A stretch of DNA of 48,238 nt from Pelethousia sp002409725 (GTDB lineage Bacteria; Bacillota; Clostridia; Christensenellales; CAG-138), in the NCBI GenBank assembly GCA_937915455.1, contig CALDNN010000166.1, positions 1-48,238 of the forward strand. The letters are read 5' to 3'. Numbering within the stretch: the stretch's first letter is position 1; each line of letters begins with the position of its first letter. Made by a program: the position numbers and the translations under genes. Of the stretch, positions 18,958 through 26,709 are shown in pieces. The notes under the pieces were generated by a model, which ran no database searches, was not told the DNA's origin, and worked only from the letters and a program-made list of their open reading frames with translations.

Positions 18958-19880
18958 ACAACGATATCATACTCGCCATTATCACATCGACGTTGCGGCT
19001 TTCGGTTCCCGTTATGCTGGCGGCAGTGGGCTGCTCCTTCTCTACACGGGCCGGTGTAACCGCATTCGGCTGCGAGGGCATGATGGCCGCGGGGGCTATC
19101 TTCGCCGTCATCGGCTCGGACTTTACAGGGAGCAAATGGATCGGCGTCTTGCTGGCGGTACTGGCAGGCATGCTCGTCTCCTCCCTGCATGCTGTGCTAC
19201 ACGTAAAGTACAAGGTTAACGCCACGCTTTCGGGCATGAGCGTGAACCTTCTGGGGGCTGCCCTGGGGGCGCTGGCGCTCAAGCTGGTATGGAAGGTTTC
19301 CGGTATGTCCCCGGAGGTGGCGGCGTTTTCTAAAATTGCGGCTACCCCCAGCTTGAGCTGGATGGCGCGCATACCGGTGATCGGTTACGTGCTGGGCGAG
19401 CAAAGCCTCTTTTTCCTCATCACCATCGTGGTCGTAATTGTGGGCTGGGTGTTCTTATATAAGACCACCTTTGGCCTGCGCATGCGCATGGTGGGCGAAA
19501 ACCCGGTGGCGGCCAATACCGTGGGCATCAACACGGTGCGGTACAAGTACATGGGCGTATTGGTTTGCGGCCTGCTTTCCGGCCTGGCCGGCGCCTTTCT
19601 CTCCCTGGTCGGCATGAACCGCTATATCATGGGCATGACGGCCGGCCGTGGCTACGTGGCTATGGTCATCAACAACCTGGGGGCTTCCAACCCCATAGGC
19701 TCGGCTCTCTCGGCCCTGTTCTTTGGCTTCTTCGACTGTTTGCAGTTCGTATTTCAGGGGGTGCGTACACCCAGCCAGATCTTGATGATGCTGCCCTATG
19801 TGTTCACGCTGATCATCTGCGTGGGCAATACCAAACGGTCCAAGGGACCGGCCGGCGTGGGCCAGCATTTTGACAGCTGA
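18954..19880 (+). CDS. ABC transporter permease, nucleoside type (NupQ/YufQ-like)
   Basis: 308 aa, the second permease of the BMP-type importer. It shows AVGCSFSTRAGVTAFGCEGM, VNATLSGMSVNLL, RMVGENPVAANTVGI and RGYVAMVINNLGASNPIG, the same motif order as its neighbour but shorter. It overlaps the upstream gene by four bases. A hairpin follows in the 68-base gap before the BtpA-family gene. Confidence 0.92.
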   Translation: MNNDIILAIITSTLRLSVPVMLAAVGCSFSTRAGVTAFGCEGMMAAGAIFAVIGSDFTGSKWIGVLLAVLAGMLVSSLHAVLHVKYKVNATLSGMSVNLLGAALGALALKLVWKVSGMSPEVAAFSKIAATPSLSWMARIPVIGYVLGEQSLFFLITIVVVIVGWVFLYKTTFGLRMRMVGENPVAANTVGINTVRYKYMGVLVCGLLSGLAGAFLSLVGMNRYIMGMTAGRGYVAMVINNLGASNPIGSALSALFFGFFDCLQFVFQGVRTPSQILMMLPYVFTLIICVGNTKRSKGPAGVGQHFDS

Positions 19881-19895
19881 CCCGTATGCACTATC

Positions 19896-19910
19896 GGCGG
19901 CTAGGCCGCC
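19896..19910 (+). other. Intercistronic stem-loop after the permease genes
   Basis: GGCGGC-TAG-GCCGCC at 19896-19910 with no T-run after it. It is more likely an mRNA-stabilising or processing hairpin than a terminator, because the next gene starts 38 bases later with its own AAAGGAGAG. Confidence 0.5.
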
Positions 19911-19948
19911 AGAAGTATAAAAACCAAGATTATTAAAGGAGAGAAGAC

Positions 19949-20758
19949 ATGAAACGCAGTGAATTGAAATCCGTATTCGGTACTTCCCGTCCCATTTTAG
20001 GCATGATACATCTGCCACCCCTGCCCGGTTCCCCCAATTACCAGGGCAGCATGACGCAGGTGATAGACCATGCGTTGCGGGATGCGGATGCCCTGGTGAC
20101 CAACGGCATCTCCGCCATGATCGTAGAGAACCTGGGAGATTATCCCTACTACCCTGTCACGCAGGAGCCCGAGACCGTGGCCGCCATGACCCGTGCTGCG
20201 CTGGAGCTGCGCAGGGCTTACCCCAACGTGCCCCTGGGCATCAATGTGTTGCGTAATTCCTGGAAGAGCGCCCTCGCTATCGCCTCCCTTGTGGACGCGC
20301 AGTTTATCCGCCTCAACATTCTCACGGATACCATGGTGACGGATCAGGGCATGCTCAACGGTGAGGCGCACTTGGCACTCCGCTACCGGAAGGCCATTGG
20401 CGCCGAGCAGGTGCTCCTGTTCTGCGACGTTTACTCCAAGCATGCCGCACCGGTGGCCCCGCGCGATATCGCTACGGTAGCGCATGAGATGGTGGGCCGC
20501 GGCATGGCCGATGCGCTGATTATTTCCGGCACCGAAACGCCTGTACCGCCCAAGAAAGAGGATGTGGAAGAGGTTCGGCGCGCCGTGCCCGAAACACCGA
20601 TCATCCTGGGCAGCGGCGTGACCCTGGGCGCCCTGGACATTGTCGCCCTGGCGGACGGCACGGTGTTCGGTTATGGCACTAAGCCCAGCGGCGATATGAA
20701 CGATCCGGTGGATGGGCCCACCGTGAAAAAATTCATGGACGCGGTGCGCGCCCTGTAG
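19949..20758 (+). CDS. BtpA/SgcQ-family protein
   Basis: 269 aa, a complete BtpA-family TIM-barrel-like protein: ILGMIHLPPLPGSPNYQG at the N-terminus, MIVENLGDYPYYP, PLGINVLRNSWKSALAIA, FIRLNILTDTMVTDQGM, DALIISGTETPVPP and ILGSGVTLGAL. BtpA was linked to photosystem I in cyanobacteria; in non-photosynthetic bacteria (SgcQ in the E. coli sgc operon) members sit with sugar isomerases and epimerases and have no settled reaction. Here it follows a nucleoside importer and sugar isomerases, which points to a step in nucleoside or sugar breakdown. A mobile element separates it from the hydrolase genes. Confidence 0.85.
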   Translation: MKRSELKSVFGTSRPILGMIHLPPLPGSPNYQGSMTQVIDHALRDADALVTNGISAMIVENLGDYPYYPVTQEPETVAAMTRAALELRRAYPNVPLGINVLRNSWKSALAIASLVDAQFIRLNILTDTMVTDQGMLNGEAHLALRYRKAIGAEQVLLFCDVYSKHAAPVAPRDIATVAHEMVGRGMADALIISGTETPVPPKKEDVEEVRRAVPETPIILGSGVTLGALDIVALADGTVFGYGTKPSGDMNDPVDGPTVKKFMDAVRAL

Positions 20759-20805
20759 CAAAACCGGCGGCGGGTTTTACACCCAAAAGGCCGCGCGAAG
20801 AAAAT

Positions 20806-20830
20806 AGGAACGCCCTGATTAGAGCGTTCC
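20806..20830 (+). repeat. Left 25-bp target duplication flanking mobile element copy 2 (a hairpin)
   Basis: Identical to 21024-21048. It contains the hairpin GGAACGC (20807-20813) with GCGTTCC (20824-20830). Confidence 0.9.
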
Positions 20831-21023
20831 AGGCTGTCAAAAAAAGTCCTTAGGGGTTCGGGGGCCGTAGCCCCCGGAGGTTCTATTCGCCGCCAGCGAC
20901 AGGCGCGGTGGCGGCGAAAGGCCTTGCGTAGCAAGGTTTCCCCGCAGGGGTTGCTGGCCGTGCCCACAGGCACAAGCAAACCCTGTAAACTCAAAAAGTG
21001 GCTATAGCCACTTTTTGACACGC
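20831..21023 (-). mobile_element. Miniature inverted-repeat element, copy 2 (193 bp, inverted)
   Basis: Read on the minus strand it follows copy 1 almost base for base, including all five internal stem-loops and the ends GCGTGTCAAAAAGTGGC and CTTTTTTTGACAG. Most differences from copy 1 fall in loops, A/T-run lengths and a few stem bases. It lies between the BtpA-family gene and the first nucleoside hydrolase gene, inside what is otherwise one operon, and each terminal repeat contains an outward-facing TTGACA. Confidence 0.87.
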
Positions 21024-21048
21024 AGGAACGCCCTGATTAGAGCGTTCC
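21024..21048 (+). repeat. Right 25-bp target duplication flanking mobile element copy 2 (a hairpin)
   Basis: Identical to 20806-20830 including the base before the stem; it ends 26 bases before the first hydrolase gene. Confidence 0.9.
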
Positions 21049-21074
21049 TTCCTAATAAAGAAAGGTGGTTTCCT

Positions 21075-22079
21075 ATGAGCGAAGAAAAGAGAATCCCCCT
21101 CATCATCGATACCGATCCCGGCGACGACGATGCCGCCTCTATCCTGTGGGCGCTTTCCTGCGGCAAGTTCGATGTAAAGGCGCTTACCATTGCGAGCGGC
21201 AACGTGGGGCTGGATAAGTGCGCCATCAACGCGCTGCGCACCCTGGAGGTCAGCAAGCGCACGGATATTCCGGTCTATAAAGGCGCATGGAAGCCTATTG
21301 TGATTCCGGCGCAGGACGCAAGCTGGATTCACGGGGAGGACGGCCTGGGAGACGCGGGATTCCCCCTGCCCCAAACCCCCGTTACGCCGGGGTATGCGCC
21401 GGCCGAGATGGTGCGCATTGCCAAAGAGTCCTCCGAACCCATCACGATCTTGGCCCTGGCTCCCATTACCAACGTAGCCCTGGCCATACTCCTGGACGCC
21501 GATTTTAAAAATCACGTCAAAGAGGTGGTGTTTATGGGTGGCGCGGTTCGGGTACCCGGCAACATCAGCCCTGGGGCGAGCTTCAATGTGGCTGTCGATC
21601 CGCATGCGGCTTCCATCGTATATAATTCCGGCATCCCGGTGGTGCAGGTGGGCCTGGACGCGTGCGACCAGGTGACCCAGCGCTGGGAGGATCTGGATGA
21701 GATCGGCCGAGCCGGCACGGCTGTGGCGGATTTCGTGGTGCGTATGATGGAGTTCCGTCGGGATAAGGCGGTCAAGGTCATCAAGAACGAGAAGGGCGAG
21801 GTGGTAAGCCGCATCCCCGCCGGCGCACAGGCCGGCCGTGGGAAGGCCGGCATTGGCCTCAATGATTTGACCACCACCGCTTACCTCATCAATCCCGGCT
21901 GGTTCAAGGCCCAGGAAGTGACCATGGATATTGAAACCGGCGGGTTGACCCCAGGCCGGACCACAGCGGATTTCTTCGGCCTGTGGGGCAAAAAGCCCAA
22001 CTGTACCTTTGTATACGAGGCGGACGGCCCCGCGCTGGTTGAACAATGGGTGGAGGATATTAAGTCGTTCCGCCCGTAG
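21075..22079 (+). CDS. Nucleoside hydrolase (IunH family), tandem copy 1, Asn variant
   Basis: 334 aa. The calcium-binding N-terminal motif IDTDPGDDDA (Asp12, 14, 17-19) is intact, as are WIHGEDGLGDAGFP, ITNVALA, VFMGGAV and ASFNVAVDPHAA. At the C-terminal active site the usual His-Asp pair reads Asn263-Asp264 (GIGLNDLTTTAYL). Family members split the N-glycosidic bond of nucleosides to base and ribose. ATG 21075 follows AAAGGTGG. It is close to copy 2, with about 88-90% identity by eye. It is the first gene after mobile element copy 2. Confidence 0.92.
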   Translation: MSEEKRIPLIIDTDPGDDDAASILWALSCGKFDVKALTIASGNVGLDKCAINALRTLEVSKRTDIPVYKGAWKPIVIPAQDASWIHGEDGLGDAGFPLPQTPVTPGYAPAEMVRIAKESSEPITILALAPITNVALAILLDADFKNHVKEVVFMGGAVRVPGNISPGASFNVAVDPHAASIVYNSGIPVVQVGLDACDQVTQRWEDLDEIGRAGTAVADFVVRMMEFRRDKAVKVIKNEKGEVVSRIPAGAQAGRGKAGIGLNDLTTTAYLINPGWFKAQEVTMDIETGGLTPGRTTADFFGLWGKKPNCTFVYEADGPALVEQWVEDIKSFRP

Positions 22080-22104
22080 ACCGCACAAGCAAAAAGGAGA
22101 TCCA

Positions 22105-23109
22105 ATGGATACAATTAAAAAGATTCCCCTGATTATCGACACCGACCCGGGTGATGACGATGCCGTCTCCATCCTGTGGGCGCTCTCCTGCGACAAATTC
22201 GACGTAAAGGCGCTCACCATCGCAAACGGCAATGTGGGGCTGGACAAATGCGCCATCAATGCGTTGCGTACTCTAGAGGTGAGCAAGCGCATCGATATTC
22301 CCGTCTACAAGGGCGCGTGGAAGCCTATCATGATTCCGGCACAGGATGCGAGCTGGATCCACGGCGAGGATGGCTTGGGCGATGCGGGCTTCCCCCTACC
22401 CCAAACGCCTGCCACGCCGGGGTATGCGCCGGTAGAGATGGTGCGCATCGCAAAAGAATCACCAGAGCCAATCACGATTCTGGCCCTGGCCCCCATCACC
22501 AACGTAGCCCTGGCCATACTCCTGGATGCCGACTTTAAAAACCACGTCAAAGAGGTCGTTTTCATGGGGGGAGCCGTAGCTGTTCCGGGCAATACAAGCC
22601 CCGGCGCTAGCTTCAATGTAGCTGCCGATCCCCACGCTGCTTCCATCGTATATAACTCCGGCATTCCTGTGGTTCAGGTAGGCCTGGACGCATGCGACCA
22701 GGTGACACAGCGCTGGGAAGATTTGGATGAGATCGGCCAAGCCGGTACGGCTGTGGCGGACTTCGTGGTGCGTATGATGGAGTTCCGCCGGGACAAGGCG
22801 GTCAAGATCATCAAAAACGAGAAGGGCGAGGTGGTGGCTTGCATGGCCGCAAACGAGGAGGCCGGCCGCGGGAAAACGGGCATCGGCCTCAACGATCTGA
22901 CCACCACCGCTTATCTCGTCAACCCGGGCTGGTTCAAGGTTCGGGAAGTGGCCATGGATATTGAAACCGGCGGGCTCACCCCGGGCCGGACAACGGCCGA
23001 TTTCCACGGCCTGTGGGGAAGAAAGCCGAACTGCACCTTCGCGTACGGGGTGGACGGCCCGGCGCTGGTTCGCCGGTGGGTGGAAGATATGAAGGCGTTC
23101 CGCCCGTGA
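22105..23109 (+). CDS. Nucleoside hydrolase (IunH family), tandem copy 2, Asn variant
   Basis: 334 aa, same length and numbering as copy 1 and differing mainly in the first five residues, around 243-252 and near the C-terminus. It has IDTDPGDDDAV, HGEDGLGDAGFPLP, MGGAVAVPGN and the Asn263-Asp264 pair. AAAAAGGAGA lies just before ATG 22105, 25 bases after the stop of copy 1. The closeness points to a recent duplication, kept with separate ribosome binding sites. Confidence 0.92.
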   Translation: MDTIKKIPLIIDTDPGDDDAVSILWALSCDKFDVKALTIANGNVGLDKCAINALRTLEVSKRIDIPVYKGAWKPIMIPAQDASWIHGEDGLGDAGFPLPQTPATPGYAPVEMVRIAKESPEPITILALAPITNVALAILLDADFKNHVKEVVFMGGAVAVPGNTSPGASFNVAADPHAASIVYNSGIPVVQVGLDACDQVTQRWEDLDEIGQAGTAVADFVVRMMEFRRDKAVKIIKNEKGEVVACMAANEEAGRGKTGIGLNDLTTTAYLVNPGWFKVREVAMDIETGGLTPGRTTADFHGLWGRKPNCTFAYGVDGPALVRRWVEDMKAFRP

Positions 23110-23129
23110 AAAGGGAAAGGAGAAACATC

Positions 23130-24119
23130 ATGAACGAAAACAAGAGACGCGCCATCATCATCGACACCGATCCCGGTGTGGATGACGCGGCATCGCTGTT
23201 TTGGGTGCTGACCAACCCGCAGTTTGATATCAAGGCCATCACCATCGCCAACGGCAACGTCTCCCTGGATCAGTGCGCCATCAACGCCCTCAAAATTCTG
23301 GAGGCAGCCGGCCAAAGCCATATCCCCGTATACATCGGCGCGCCCGATCCCCTTCTGCGCCCCACCGTGGATGCAGCCTGGGTGCATGGCAACGATGGGC
23401 TGGGGGACGCAGGCTTCCCCACGCCCAGAGTCTTGGCCACGCCGGGCTATGCTCCCGCCGAGATGGCGCGCATCGCTGCGGAATGTGGGGATATCACCAT
23501 ACTGGCTCTGGCGCCGCTCACCAACGTGGCGCTTGCGGTGCGGTTGGACCCGGACTTTAAAAAGCATGTCAAAGAGATCCTCTTCATGGGCGGCGCGGTG
23601 CGGGTGCCCGGCAACGAAAGCCCGGCCGCCAGCTTCAACCCGGCGGTGGACCCGGATGCAGCGCGGATCGTGTACCGCTCGGGCATCCCGGTGGTACAGC
23701 TGGGCCTGGATGTGTGCGACAAGGTGCGGGAGATGCCTGAGGATTTCGAAAAGCTGGCCGCCGCCCACACGCCGGTCACGGATTTCATCCTGCGCATGCT
23801 TGCCTTTATCCGCAGCAAGGCCCGCCGGGTTTATACCGATGAATCGGGGCAGGTCACTGGTGTGGACGCGGTGCAGGATAGCGCCGGCGTAGGTCTCAAT
23901 GACCTGACCGCGACCGCCTATCTGATCGAACCGGGCTGGTTTAAGACCCGGGCGCTCTACATCGATATCGATACCGCGGGGCTCTGCCCCGGACAAACGG
24001 TGGCGGATTTTCGGGGCATGTGGGGCAAGCAGCCCAACGCGCTATGGGCCTATGATGTAGACGCCCGTGCCTTGGTGGATCGCTGGGTGGCGGATATTTG
24101 TGCATACCGGCCCGTATAA
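23130..24119 (+). CDS. Nucleoside hydrolase (IunH family), tandem copy 3, Asn variant
   Basis: 329 aa, clearly more distant from copies 1 and 2. The N-terminal motif is IDTDPGVDDA (Val instead of the third Asp of the triplet, which is common in the family). HGNDGLGDAGFPTP, LTNVALAV, MGGAVRVPGN and SFNPAVDPDAA are present, and the active-site pair is Asn257-Asp258 (GVGLNDLTATAYL). GGAAAGGAGA supports ATG 23130. The gene is co-directional and 20 bases from copy 2. Confidence 0.92.
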   Translation: MNENKRRAIIIDTDPGVDDAASLFWVLTNPQFDIKAITIANGNVSLDQCAINALKILEAAGQSHIPVYIGAPDPLLRPTVDAAWVHGNDGLGDAGFPTPRVLATPGYAPAEMARIAAECGDITILALAPLTNVALAVRLDPDFKKHVKEILFMGGAVRVPGNESPAASFNPAVDPDAARIVYRSGIPVVQLGLDVCDKVREMPEDFEKLAAAHTPVTDFILRMLAFIRSKARRVYTDESGQVTGVDAVQDSAGVGLNDLTATAYLIEPGWFKTRALYIDIDTAGLCPGQTVADFRGMWGKQPNALWAYDVDARALVDRWVADICAYRPV

Positions 24120-24137
24120 TGGGAGCAGGAAAAGACC

Positions 24138-25154
24138 ATGACTGAAGAGAAGATTCCCGTAATCATCGATACCGACCCTGGCGACGACGATGCCGTTGCC
24201 ATACTCTGGGTTCTTGCTAACCCCCGCTTTGATGTGAAGGCCTGCACCGTGGGCTATGGGAACGCCGGCGCGGAAAAGTGCGTGTGCAACATGCTGCGCA
24301 TACTGGAGGTGGCGGGCCGAACGGATATCCCTGTGTATGCGGGCGCACACCGCCCCCTTTTGGGGCGGGCGGAAAACGCCGCCTGGATCCACGGGGAGGA
24401 CGGATTGGGCGACGCAGGCTTCCCCCTGCCGGATGCGCAGCCCGCGCCGGGCTATGCGCCTGTGGAAATGATACGCCACGCAAAGGAATCCAAGGAGCCT
24501 GTGACCCTGCTGTGCCTTTCACCCGTCACCAACGTAGCCCTTGCGTACCTTTTGGACCCCACCTTCAAGAACCATGTCCGGGAGGTTCTCATTATGGGCG
24601 GTGCGGTGCGCGTGCCGGGCAATGCCAGCCCTGGGGCCAGCGCCAATCTGAAGAACGATCCTTGGGCCGCGCAGATCGTATATCGTTCGGGCATGCGGGT
24701 GGTACAGCTAGGGCTGGACACCTGCAACAAAATGACGGAACTGGACGAGGACTGGGCCGTTTTGGAGGCCGCGCAAACGCAGGTAACGGATTTCATCATC
24801 CGGATGCTGCGCTTCCGGCGGGAACAGGCCGTGCGCGTGATTACCGATCAGGCGGGCAATGTGCGGCGGCTCTCCCAGGCCGAGGAAATGCCCGACCACG
24901 CGGGGGGCATAGGGCTCAATGATGTGGCCGCCACGGCCTATCTGATCGAGCCCGATTGGTTCAAAACCCGGGAGGTCTATGTTGACATTGATGCCGACTC
25001 CCTGTGCCCTGGCCGCACCGTACCGGATATGCATGGCTTATGGGGTAAGGCGCCCAACACGCGCCTGGCTTACGATGTGGATGGCCGTGCCGCGGTGGAG
25101 CGGCTAGTGCGAGATCTTATCGCTTTTCATCCCGTTGGCAGCCGCGTGTATTAA
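24138..25154 (+). CDS. Nucleoside hydrolase (IunH family), tandem copy 4, Asn variant
   Basis: 338 aa. It has IDTDPGDDDAVAILW, HGEDGLGDAGFPLP, VTNVALAYLL and IMGGAVRVPGN. The substrate-side Asn region reads ASANLKNDPWAA instead of the SFN form of copies 1-3, and the active-site pair is Asn261-Asp262 (GIGLNDVAATAYL). The differences suggest a distinct substrate range. The ribosome binding site is weaker (GGAGCAGGAAAAG). It is the last gene of the locus, followed by a terminator at 25198-25224. Confidence 0.92.
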   Translation: MTEEKIPVIIDTDPGDDDAVAILWVLANPRFDVKACTVGYGNAGAEKCVCNMLRILEVAGRTDIPVYAGAHRPLLGRAENAAWIHGEDGLGDAGFPLPDAQPAPGYAPVEMIRHAKESKEPVTLLCLSPVTNVALAYLLDPTFKNHVREVLIMGGAVRVPGNASPGASANLKNDPWAAQIVYRSGMRVVQLGLDTCNKMTELDEDWAVLEAAQTQVTDFIIRMLRFRREQAVRVITDQAGNVRRLSQAEEMPDHAGGIGLNDVAATAYLIEPDWFKTREVYVDIDADSLCPGRTVPDMHGLWGKAPNTRLAYDVDGRAAVERLVRDLIAFHPVGSRVY

Positions 25155-25197
25155 CAAAACGAAAAATAAAAGGCGCCCGCACAGGGGCTTGCAACCC

Positions 25198-25224
25198 AAA
25201 AGGCTGGCAATATGCCGGCCTTTT
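25198..25224 (+). terminator. Terminator of the nucleoside hydrolase operon
   Basis: AAAAGGCTGGCA (25198-25209) pairs with TGCCGGCCTTTT (25213-25224), one G-T pair, ending in TTTT. A and T tracts on both arms make it bidirectional. Confidence 0.85.
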
Positions 25225-25501
25225 GCTTGCCACTACCTATGTCCTATCAGTCATAACCTCCGGGAGGCGAAAGCCCAGTGAGCAAGGGACGTTGCGACTA
25301 TTGAGAACTGTGAGTAACCCGTGAACCCCCGAGGCTTTTTGTGTTTTTGTGAGCAGCACTATATAATTAAGAAGCGACTACGGCCTCGGGGGTAGCCGCT
25401 GCGTACTTGTGCCTTCTACGCGGGCAAACCACAAAATATAGCTTGAAACACCCGGCTGCGTGGACATTTCAAAAAAAGTTGGCCAAATATGCAAAAAGGG
25501 C
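25225..25501. other. Gene-free region between the hydrolase operon and the S10 operon, with an 11-bp inverted repeat
   Basis: No plausible gene is seen. ACCCCCGAGGC (25325-25335) and its perfect complement GCCTCGGGGGT (25383-25393) enclose a 47-base AT-rich loop that contains TATAAT at 25362-25367, but a fitting -35 box is missing (TTGTGT at 17 bases). Its role is unknown; it could be a relic of another insertion. Confidence 0.5.
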
Positions 25502-25530
25502 TTGCAATCGGGCAATGTTTCATGTAATAT
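25502..25530 (+). promoter_or_regulatory. Promoter of the S10 ribosomal protein operon
   Basis: TTGCAA (25502-25507) and TAATAT (25525-25530) with a 17-base spacer. Transcription would start near 25537, leaving a leader of about 205 nt before rpsJ. Confidence 0.75.
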
Positions 25531-25742
25531 AAGGACGTTGCGCAAAAAGCGTAGCCGTTTGCGCGCGAAAATTGCGCGCCAGCGTGCCTCGGCGGGAGGT
25601 TGCCGGCGATTGCCATCCGGGTAATTTCCGCGGGGGCGCCCACAAACGGGCAACGGGCCAGAAGCGGCCCGTGTGCAATCTTTTAAGAAAGAAACACACG
25701 AGCGCGTGTACTGCCCGAGACTTTGAAGGAGGAAGAAATAAT
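25531..25742 (+). promoter_or_regulatory. Structured leader of the S10 operon
   Basis: Several hairpins can form, including GCGCGC/GCGCGC at 25561-25579 and ACGGGCC/GGCCCGT at 25653-25672. The latter is followed by GTGCAATCTTTTAAG, resembling a weak attenuator. Autoregulation by a ribosomal protein would fit but no known binding site was recognised. The leader ends with AAGGAGGAAG before rpsJ. Confidence 0.5.
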
Positions 25743-26051
25743 ATGGCAAATCAGAAAATCCGCATCAAGCTCAAGGCCTACGAGCATGATCTCATCGACC
25801 AGAGCGCCGAGAAGATCGTAGACACGGCCAAGCGCACGGGCGCCCGCGTGTCCGGCCCCATCCCCCTCCCTACGGAGAAGGAGATCGTCACGATCCTCCG
25901 CTCCCCGCACAAGTATAAGGACAGCCGCGAGCAGTTCGAGATGCGCACGCATAAGCGCCTGATCGACATCCTCCAGCCCTCCGCCAAAACCGTGGACGCG
26001 CTGATGAAACTCGATCTCCCCGCCGGCGTGGACATCGAGATCAAACTTTGA
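25743..26051 (+). CDS. rpsJ: 30S ribosomal protein S10
   Basis: 102 aa, standard length. It contains KIRIKLKAYEHDLIDQSA, ARVSGPIPLPTEKEI and HKRLIDILQPS, typical of S10, which sits in the head of the 30S subunit and also serves as NusE in transcription antitermination. ATG 25743 follows AAGGAGG; the frame is open further upstream but has no other support. First gene of the S10 operon, 17 bases before rplC. Confidence 0.98.
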   Translation: MANQKIRIKLKAYEHDLIDQSAEKIVDTAKRTGARVSGPIPLPTEKEIVTILRSPHKYKDSREQFEMRTHKRLIDILQPSAKTVDALMKLDLPAGVDIEIKL

Positions 26052-26068
26052 TACGGAGGTGAACAAAG

Positions 26069-26695
26069 ATGAAGAAAGCTATTTTGGGCACCAAAGTCGG
26101 CATGACCCAGATGTTCCGCGAGGACGGCACCATGATTCCCGTCACCGTGATCCTGGCCGGCCCCTGCCCTGTCGTTCAAAAGAAAACCAAGGAGCATGAT
26201 GGCTACGAGGCCGTACAGGTCGCCTTCAAGCCCATCCGCGAAAAGCTGGCCACCAAGCCCCTTATTGGGCATTTCAAGAAAGCAGGCCTCGGTGCGCACC
26301 GCTACACGAAGGAGTTCAAGCTGAATGATACCGCCGCTTACGAAGTGGGCCAGGTCATTACTGCGGGCGCCTTTGAAACAGGCGATATGGTCGACGTGAC
26401 CGGCACCAGCAAGGGCAAGGGCTTCCAGGGCAACATCAAGCGCTGGAACCAGGCCCGCGGCCGCAAGACCCACGGCTCCCACTCCTACCGCGTGGCTGGC
26501 GCCATGAGCGCCTGTACCTACCCCGGCGAGGTCTTCAAGACCAAGCACCTGCCCGGTCACATGGGCCACGAGCGCATCACCGTGCAGAACCTCGAGGTGG
26601 TGCGGGTAGACGCAGACCGCAACCTGCTGCTCGTGCGCGGCGCCATCCCCGGTGCCAAGGGCGGCCTGGTCATGGTTCGCGAGACCGTCAAATAA
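26069..26695 (+). CDS. rplC: 50S ribosomal protein L3
   Basis: 208 aa. L3 binds 23S rRNA near the peptidyl transferase centre and helps start 50S assembly. The start KKAILGTKVGMTQMF, the central GKGFQGNIKRWNQARGRKTHGS and PGEVFKTKHLPGHMG (the finger loop) are diagnostic. GGAGGTG precedes the ATG; 14 bases separate it from rplD. Confidence 0.98.
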   Translation: MKKAILGTKVGMTQMFREDGTMIPVTVILAGPCPVVQKKTKEHDGYEAVQVAFKPIREKLATKPLIGHFKKAGLGAHRYTKEFKLNDTAAYEVGQVITAGAFETGDMVDVTGTSKGKGFQGNIKRWNQARGRKTHGSHSYRVAGAMSACTYPGEVFKTKHLPGHMGHERITVQNLEVVRVDADRNLLLVRGAIPGAKGGLVMVRETVK

Positions 26696-26709
26696 AGGAG
26701 GAAGCAAGA

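Noticed and set aside
21075..25154. Repeat array or CRISPR suggested by recurring similar segments
   Set aside because: The similarity comes from four paralogous hydrolase genes about 1 kb each; there are no short regular repeats with spacers.
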